Shown piece by piece: positions 47,301 through 56,839 of a stretch of 64,000 nucleotides of DNA. Where the stretch lies: the NCBI GenBank assembly GCA_916613615.1, contig OU744736.1, positions 56,099,205 through 56,163,204 on the forward strand, written 5' to 3'. The stretch comes from Steromphala cineraria. Lineage: Eukaryota; Mollusca; Gastropoda; Trochida; Trochidae. The position numbers and the translations under genes were made by a program. Position 1 is the stretch's first letter. Each line of letters begins with the position of its first letter. Under the pieces are notes generated by a model that saw nothing but the letters and a program-made list of their open reading frames with translations, did not search any database and was not told where the DNA came from.

Positions 47301-50300
47301 TAAAAGATGTTGAAGGAGAAAATCCAAAAGTCAAAGTCATCTTCATCAGTCGGAAGAATGTTGTAAATGAATCTACGGTTTCTCTTGGACGTCTTAAAAT
47401 CATTTTCGACAAGGAGTGTGTTATCGATCTGAGTAAAAGAAAATTGACTGACGAAAGGCTGAAGATCCTTGAATATCATCTTAGACATGAGGACGTGACT
47501 GTTGATGCGGAAACAAAAGCAAGAGTTTGCAATATGGAAGTCGCACATGGCTTCCCGTATTGCTGCAAGATGTTTTCAAAGTTTAAATCAAAGGGATATG
47601 GTGTACCTATCAAAGAATTCTTTGAATCGCCATTACAGTTTTTGGACATGACCACTAAGGTTCTTTTCAATGACAATTGCGAGGATCTCTTTAAGCTAAT
47701 GATAAAGAATGATGGTGAGCTCAATGTTAAGAACGTTAAGGATGAAGATAAACGACTTGCACTACTGAAAGTAGGAAAAGAACAAGAAGACAGCTATATC
47801 ACTGTGTGGAATAATGGGGTTTGTGCGTTTGCCCATCCATCAGTGTATGAGAGTGTACTGAATGTCATCAATGACATTGACCCTCTATACTGTGTACAGT
47901 ATGCAACTCTATCTGTAATACGACAGAAGATGGTTATCTCAACATCTGACGAAGAAGACAACAACAGAGCTTCGTGTTACATCATTGTGAAGCCAATCCC
48001 TGCTGTACTGGAAGCATTAGCTGAGAGGTTCCGAGAAGAGATACTCGAGGGAGACTACTCTGTATTTACGCACAGACTTTGTCAGAGCAGGGAGTTCTGT
48101 GAAGCTCTCGTCTCCAGTTGCGTCTGTAATAACAAGGTAATTCGTAAAAATGTGAACACTTGATCTACAATCTATCTTTTAGTCATAGATTTTACTTGCT
48201 TTTATGATTCAAATACATAAGTTTAGGAAAATACTATTTTAGGAGCTGTTACGTCTCTCAGTGTATCGATCCTTTATCAGGTGATCAGCACTGGGGAGAA
48301 GGTTTGAATATTGGCTGTTAAGGCACAACTTCATTGACATATCATTGATGGAACTTGACAAACACTGTGCGCGGCTCTTCATCTTTATGGATTGATAGGT
48401 ATATAAGCAATTTCCTGACCCCATGGGTTATCTCGACCTCCTGTAGTTTATGCTAGAAAGACAGTCCTCAAGCATGTTTCAGATACAATGACCCTGGAAA
48501 TAGATTGACGAATGCTTTATTTTCAAACAGACAATCAAATCCCACGTTACAGCTGAGCAGCTGTTGAAAAGCATGTTGTTCAATGCGCGCCCTCTGCTTC
48601 CGGGCGTCTGCTTATCCTGTCAGTGAAATCTTCGTACAATCCGACATCCGCACAATCTATTGCTGAGGTGTTCCATCACAAACCCATTTAGATAGAATCA
48701 ACAATATCAATTTTAAGATCCTTACATTATCATATTCCACCTATATTTTATTGCATCAAGCCTAAATAAGTACTATATTCTGAGAAATTCAAAGTGGTCG
48801 GAACATATAGTTTCAGTGTATATTTATCATTTGGATCCCTTAAGGAACAGTAGCACGTGTTTATGAGGAATATGAGGTGATGCCAGGAAAATGAAAATGA
48901 AAGGTTGCATTTGAAAGACAATGTTTTTAAGCTAAACGAAGCAGTAATGAATAAAATATATAATGTAAACATCAGGCATGCGATTCCTGTTTCTTACACT
49001 AAATAAATTAAAGGTATTCACACAAAAATGGCCGCCAATGGACTTTATTAGAATTTTTAGCTCATCAGGACTGAAAGTCCAGATGGGCTTATGGCATGGC
49101 CCGTCGTCCGTCCGTCGTCCGTCGTCCGTCCGTCCGTAAACTTTTGACACTTTCGACTTCTCCTCATGAAACACACATTAGAGAGCTGAAATTTTGTGTA
49201 CAAGTACCTTAGCATATGAAGATTCTAATTTGTAACTTTGGTGACCCTGTGACCCCAAATAGGGTCACAGGGGTCACAACTTTAAAAACCTATTTTCATC
49301 TTCTTCTCCAGTTCCAGAAGGAGTAGAGAGTTAAAAATTATATGTGCAGACTCCTTGGCCAATGGGGATTCTAATTTGTAACTTTGGTGACCCTGTGACC
49401 CCAAATAGGGTCACAGGGGTCACAACCTTAAATACCTATTTTCATCTTCTTCTCCAGTTCTAAAAGGAGTAGAGAGTTAAAAATTATATGTGCAGACTCC
49501 TTGGACAATGGAGATTCTAATTTGTAACTTTGGTGACCCTGTGACCCCAAATAGGGTCACAGGGGTCACAACCTTAAAAACCTATGTTCATCTTCTTCTC
49601 CAGTTCTAAAAGGACTAGAGAGTTAAAAACGATATGTGCAGACTCCTTGGCCAATGGGGATTCTAAATTGTAGATTTCGTGACCCCATGACCCCAAATAG
49701 GGTCACAGGGGTCACAACCTTAAAAACCTATTTTCATCTTCTTCTCCAGTTCTAAAAGGACTAGAGAGTTGAAAGTGATATGTGCAGACTCCTTGGACAA
49801 TGGGGATTCTTATTTGTAACGTTGGTGAACCTGTGACCCCAAATAGGGTCACAGGGGTCACAACTTTAAAAACCTATTTTCATCTTCTTCTCCAGTTCCA
49901 GAAGGAGTAGAGAGTTAAAAATGATATGTGCAGACTCCTTGGCCAATGGGGATTCTAATTTGTAACTTTGGTGACCCTGTGACCCCAAATAGGGTCACAG
50001 GGGTCACAACCTTAAATACCTATTTTCATCTTCTTCTCCAGTTCTAGAAGGAGTAGAGAGTTAAAAATTATATGTGCAGACTCCTTGGACAATGGAGATT
50101 CTAATTTGTAACTTTGGTGACCCTGTGACCCCAAATAGGGTCACAGGGGTCACAACCTTAAAAACCTATGTTCATCTTCTTCTCCAGTTCTAAAAGGACT
50201 AGAGAGTTAAAAACGATATGTGCAGACTCCTTGGCCAATGGGGATTCTAAATTGTAGATTTCGTGACCCCATGACCCCAAATAGGGTCACAGGGGTCACA

Positions 50301-53300
50301 ACCTTAAAAACCTATTTTCATCTTCTTCTCCAGTTCTAAAAGGACTAGAGAGTTGAAAGTGATATGTGCAGACTCCTTGGACAATGGGGATTCTTATTTG
50401 TAACGTTGGTGAACCTGTGACCCCAAATAGGGTCACAGGGGTCACAACTTTAAAAACCTATTTTCATCTTCTTCTCCAGTTCCAGAAGGAGTAGAGAGTT
50501 AAAAATGATATGTGCAGACTCCTTGGCCAATGGGGATTCTAATTTGTAACTTTGGTGACCCTGTGACCCCAAATAGGGTCACAGGGGTCACAACCTTAAA
50601 TACCTATTTTCATCTTCTTCTCCAGTTCTAAAAGGAGTAGAGAGTTAAAAATTATATGTGCAGACTCCTTGGACAATGGAGATTCTAATTTGTAACTTTG
50701 GTGACCCTGTGACCCCAAATAGGGTCACAGGGGTCACAACCTTAAAAACCTATGTTCATCTTCTTCTCCAGTTCTAAAAGGACTAGAGAGTTAAAAACGA
50801 TATGTGCAGACTCCTTGGCCAATGGGGATTCTAAATTGTAGATTTCGTGACCCCATGACCCCAAATAGGGTCACAGGGGTCACAACCTTAAAAACCTATT
50901 TTCATCTTCTTCTCCAGTTCTAAAAGGACTAGAGAGTTGAAAGTGATATGTGCAGACTCCTTGGACAATGGGGATTCTTATTTGTAACTTTGGTGAACCT
51001 GTGACCCCAAATAGGGTCACAGGGGTCACAACTTTAAAAACCTATTTTAATCTTCTTCTCCAGTTCCAGAAGGAGTAGAGAGTTAAAAATGATATGTGCA
51101 GACTCCTTGGCCAATGGGGATTCTAATTTGTAACTTTGGTGACCCTGTGACCCCAAATAGGGTCACAGGGGTCACAACCTTAAATACCTATTTTCATCTT
51201 CTTCTCCAGTTCTAAAAGGAGTAGAGAGTTAAAAATTATATGTGCAGACTCCTTGGACAATGGAGATTCTAATTTGTAACTTTGGTGACCCTGTGACCCC
51301 AAATAGGGTCACAGGGGTCACAACCTTAAAAACCTATTTTCATCTTCTTCTCAAGTTCTAAACGGACTTGAGAGTTAAAAACGATATGTGCAGACTCCTT
51401 GGCCAATGGGGATTCTAAATTGTAGATTTCGTGACCCCATGACCCCAAGTAGGGTCACAGGGGTCACAACCTTAAAAACCTATTTTCATCTTCTTCTCAA
51501 GTTCCAAAAGGTCTAGAGAGCTGAAATTATATGTGCAGACTCCTTGGCCAATGGGGATTCTAAATTGTAGATTTCGTGACCCCATGACCCCAAATAGGGT
51601 CACAGGGGTCACAACCTTAAAAACTTATTTTCATCATCATCTTTAGCTCCTAAAGGTCTATTGAGCTGAAAGACTGCATGTAAACTGTAGGTTATGTGAC
51701 CCCATGACCCCAAATAGGGTCACAGGGGTCACAATCTTAAAAACCTATTTTTCTCCATTAGATGACAGTCTATGACAAATTTATTTCTCCTTGGATATTT
51801 TAGTGTGGACTTCTTTCACTGTCTGATACTGGCGATCTAGAAAGTGTTGAATAACAATACATTAGTTTTGTAATTTTTTTATAGGTTTTCTTGTAATAGG
51901 TAACATCAGTTTTATTTTTAGCTCACCTTGCCTGTATAAAGCAAACTTGATATGATGCCTGATGAGCTACAGAGCCACTGGCTCTATTTTTACAATTTGT
52001 TCTCTGTAAACTTTTGCAAGTATGTTTTTTTTGTCGATTCACGTATCTGCATAGCACTTTGGGCTTAACTCAAATTTACTTGAAACGTGCTACTGACCCT
52101 TTGAACCTTTTATTCAATTTTGCCAGTTATCAAAGGAGTGGGCGCGCAATTAAAATCCAGATGCCAAATAACAATAATTACTACATCTTGGAACCGAAAG
52201 AAGAGAAAAAACATGTTTATGAAGTGATCCAAGCCTCCGATAAAGGGTTTGGAATGTCCAAAAGGCATTTGTTTGTAAAATTGCCCAATTACCAGGTTCC
52301 AAACGTTTCAAGAATAGTTTCCCTAGCACTTATGGTACTCAGGCTTAAAAAAACGCCACCAAGAACTTGTTTAAAGACGTCCTGAAAAGTTAACAACCTC
52401 AAGGGCAAGGATACTTAACTCTCAGTTGTGGTTGAGAAATATTTCAAAAGGTTGGGCTCAATCATCACCAACTTAAGTCTGGCTAAAAAACACACTTTAT
52501 TTGGAACTAAGATGAAACTTGCAATTTGAGCATACACCTGCCAAAGTTCTTGCGGGTAAAGGCAGGATAATTCTGTAAAGTAGCTCTAGCTAGTGTCAAC
52601 ACAGCTGGTTTCGCCTCCCATGTGCGTCGTCAAGGGCAAGACGCAGAGATCGTTACATTCATTTTCAACTCTTGATGCACCCGAAGGAACCTTCTGGTTG
52701 TTTCAAGAGAAAACATGGATGAATGACATTCTTGGACAAGAATGGTTCATTAATGTCTTTCTACCAAACAGTGGACCGGAGAGGCAACAACTGACAAACT
52801 TTTAACTAGCGAAAAACATCACTACTTAGGCTTAACCACCTCACACAAGACACGCGTTGCAACCCTGTTTTTGGTCATTTTTTAAAAAGCATTTAACAGA
52901 TCTTGATGAGAGTTTCTGGCGTCTTATCCAATGAATACCTTAAACAAAACAAAATGGCCACATGTTTTCTCAAGCTGTGACAGCTCGCTCACCCCAGCAG
53001 ACATCACTGCAGGGTTCAGATCATCAGGAATCCACCCTTTTGATCCTCAAGCAGAATCAGAGTCTCTTTGATAAGCCTGAGGAGCCACCAGCATGTATTG
53101 ATAAGCCTCCTGGTAGCGGCAACCTCTTCTGCTTCAGACAGCTAATCAGTTTGAATGAATTGATGTGCACATGAATTATGAACACTGAAACAGGTTCAAC
53201 TTCATGCCAACACCTTTCAGAATGAAAAACATAATATAATCATAAAACGGGTGTTTACTATGGGCATGACACAATTTGATTTTGATGATGTATTGGGTTT

Positions 53301-56300
53301 AAATGTTATGAGAAAGTCAGTAAAGTACGGTCGATACTTGACACATCGTCGTCCGATCAACATTTGACAATAAAACCTGGATTGTTACTTCTGACCTGGG
53401 ACGTGTAGCCAAAATAATGTCACCATTTCATAGCTGATAACCACCTCGATCGGTAACGTTCATACTTCATATTCGTATGGCCTTGTTGTAGTTGTTTGCA
53501 ATGTTTTAAAATGGCTATTGGACCAAGATCTCCTAAACACAACCAGCGGTTGTTGTCTACGTGTACTTTTTTCAACGATTTAAAACGTCATCCTAAGCGG
53601 TTTATATTTTTTTATTTCTTAAGTCAATGTACGCTTTTTTATTAATGTAAAAAATCTGGTATTCAATCCAGTGGATACTATTGTAGTCTGTGCACGATGG
53701 TTTTTCTGGATTATTGTAAATCAGAAAAGATTTGTTACTTCTAATAAATTAGACATGCGATATGCATAACTGGGTTGCAATAATGCACAGTCAGGTAGTC
53801 TCTATGCTGTTAACACTGTCGTTGTAAGTTTCATAAAGTTTAAAACCTAAACCAAGTTGTAAACGACAATTTCATTTGCTAATTCAACCATTACTCCTTG
53901 CAGGGTTGCTGTCACCGCTTTCTCCTGTGCAGTGTGGAGCTCTGGAGGTGTCGGAATAAGGCGAGTACCTAACGGTTTCAAATCAATACACTAAGACATG
54001 CGTTTTAGGAATTTTAATGTCAACTTTGGCAGATGTCCTCCTTCAAAATTTACTAAATGTCATTAACTCACTCTGAAGTTGTATTTTGAAGTGAAGTGTA
54101 TGGCGGTCACACGGTGTTAATTCTCTAACGTCTATGTGCATGTTGAGCACACTTGTAGGATTTTGGTACATTGATTTTGGCCATGCATAAGAAAGAAAGA
54201 AAGAAGATTTTTGTAATGAATTTATCCTAAATACTGTAGGAATTTGGCTTACATCATCGCAGAGCACACATAATAATTACTATAAATTATAAATAGAATT
54301 ACATGTAATGAGTTGAACATAAAAACGATGATCATAGTTTAGCGTATTGTATGTTAATAATAATATAATGTTATATGGGAATTATTCAGGGATGCTGTAC
54401 TACGTGTTACGGGATATCTCAGAGACAGTTATGAAGACAGAACACATTCTTCAAGGGATATGTAATGGGGGGTTGTTATGAATAAATTTAGTAAAAGTAA
54501 TGGAAAATGACAACCAGGAGTTTAGTTGATATGATTGAATTATTACATAAGGTTTGTTTGAGGTGTTAACAAAATATTTCATTAGGCAATCGCCAAACGA
54601 GAGATTCCCACCCGGAATGTTTACAAAAACGTCTCCCGCATTGCGCAGTATATAACGGGAATGTTCACGGTCTTTATTCTTTGCAATGATTTGATACCAG
54701 AACGATTGTTAGCATAATTATAAAGTCTGATATCTTAAATTTCGGCTTTGATTATTAGCAGCCCCGTCTAAGGACGGGGCTGCTATCAGTTTTTGTGAAG
54801 TTTCCATCGCCGCCGCCGCCGCCGCCGCCGCGGCCGCCGCCGCCGCACTCGTACTACTAGCTATAACTTTTTTCCCCTAAGCTTTCCAGAACTCTTATTC
54901 ATACCTTACTCCTCATACCTCGGGGGAACGATTTTGACACGTTCACTTTCAAGGTCAAAGGTCAAGGTCACGAGCTATGTATTCACACTAAGAATTCCTT
55001 GTAAACGCGATAACTTGAAAAGTTTTTGTGCTATGAAGCTCTAACTTGGTATATATCATCCTTGGAAAAGTAAAAAAATTTGAAAAGGTTTTGGCTACAA
55101 TCCGTCAAAGGTCAAGGTCACAGCAAGGTCATGACGTAAGCATGTTTTAGCGAAAATGCTTTATTTTAACTATGAACACTTTTAATCAATACATGATTGT
55201 TATACTCAAAAAAAAGTGTTCAATGATTGTGTGACCTTGAAGGTCAAAGGTCAAGGTCATGAGATATGAGTTATTACAAAATGCACTAAATTGGGGTATA
55301 ACTTTATCCCATTTAGCTTTTCAGAACTCATGAACATGTCTAAATGTTAATACTTCCAGGGAATCATTATGACATGTTCACTTTCAAGTTCAAAGGTCAA
55401 GGTCACGAGTTATAAAATCACCACAAAATTCTTTGTAAACACGGTAACTTGAAAAGTTTTTGTGCTATGAAGCTCTTACTTGGTATATATCATCCTTGGA
55501 AAAGTAAAAATTTTTGAAAAGTTTTCGGCTACAATCTGTCAAAGGTCAAGGTCACAGCAAGGTCATGACTTAAGCATGTTTTAGCGAAAATGCTTTATTT
55601 TAACTATGATCACTTTTAATCAATACATGATTGTTATACTCAATAAAAAGTGTTCAATTATTGTGTGACCTTGAAGGTCAAAGGTCAAGGTCATGAGATA
55701 TGAGTTATTGCAATTCCTTCTAAAGACAATAACTTGAAAAGTTTTTGTGCTATGAAGTTTAGATTTTGTATATATTATCTCTTGAGAAGTTCAACATTTT
55801 CAAAAAGTTTTGGGTACTAACTGTCGAAGGTCAAGGTCACAGCAAGGTCAACATATATGGAGAAAATGGATTAATTGTATTTTTAACACTTTATTTCATT
55901 ACAATAATGTTATACTCAATGAAATGTGTTCATTGATTGTGTGACCTTGAGTGTCAAAGGTCAAGGTCACGAGAAAATTCCCAATTTGGTGAGGCCTGTA
56001 AAAGGCGGAACAGGGTAAGGCGAAACCCAAAGTTCCGGGGCTGCTCTGCTTTTGCGGTATCCCGCAAACGCTAATCTAGTTTTTTATTTTTTTTTAAGTA
56101 GTAAAACAATTTATTGCTCATTCCCCAAGTTGAACATGGTGATGAATGTTACAGTAAACATGCCCACATGATAAACCAGGGTAAAAAGAGGCACTTTAAA
56201 CTTGTACCAAACCTCTGCAGAAGAATTAACACATTATTATTATGTGCAGAAAAAAACATATCATACCTACATCCACAGGATTATTAAAAACACTGAAAGT

Positions 56301-56804
56301 TACGGAAGAGCCAATGCTTTCATTCACTAAAAGCAAATTTATTGTTTTTTGATAAATGATTATTGGCAGGTTTTCAATTTGATGTTACACAGCATACATA
56401 AAATCATTATTTGGTGTATCCTAATATAACGTTACAAGTAGAAGGGTCTAATGACTATTAGGTCTAGTGTAGAGTCAATATTCTGAGTTAAAACCTTAAT
56501 CTACAACTTCAAAAAGAGGCAGGTGTCAATTGTACAGAGTTTCATTCATCGACATTTCATGAGACAAAGGTAAGCTGGACATTTGATTGGTTAAAATAAA
56601 AGATAAAAAAAAAGAAAATATAAGAATAGTAACAGAAGTCACCTTCAAAGAATTGAGTCCAGTAATCGCGGAATTAATGATTTATATAAGTGGGAGGAGA
56701 ATTCAGTTAAGTGCTAACAGAGTTTAAACACAATATAAGTAACCCTGTCAATCATGAAACATATAGGATAATTATCATAGAACTTTTTGATTCAAAATTG
56801 AAAA

Positions 56805-56839
<35 letters not shown>

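Noticed and set aside
47119..47724. Minus-strand frames over the NTPase exon
   Set aside because: Shadows of the + strand nSTAND exon, with no coding features of their own.
53903..53960. Extra exon of the nSTAND gene
   Set aside because: Acceptor-like and donor-like edges exist, but inclusion breaks the phase 0 join between 48136 and 58634 and introduces a stop.
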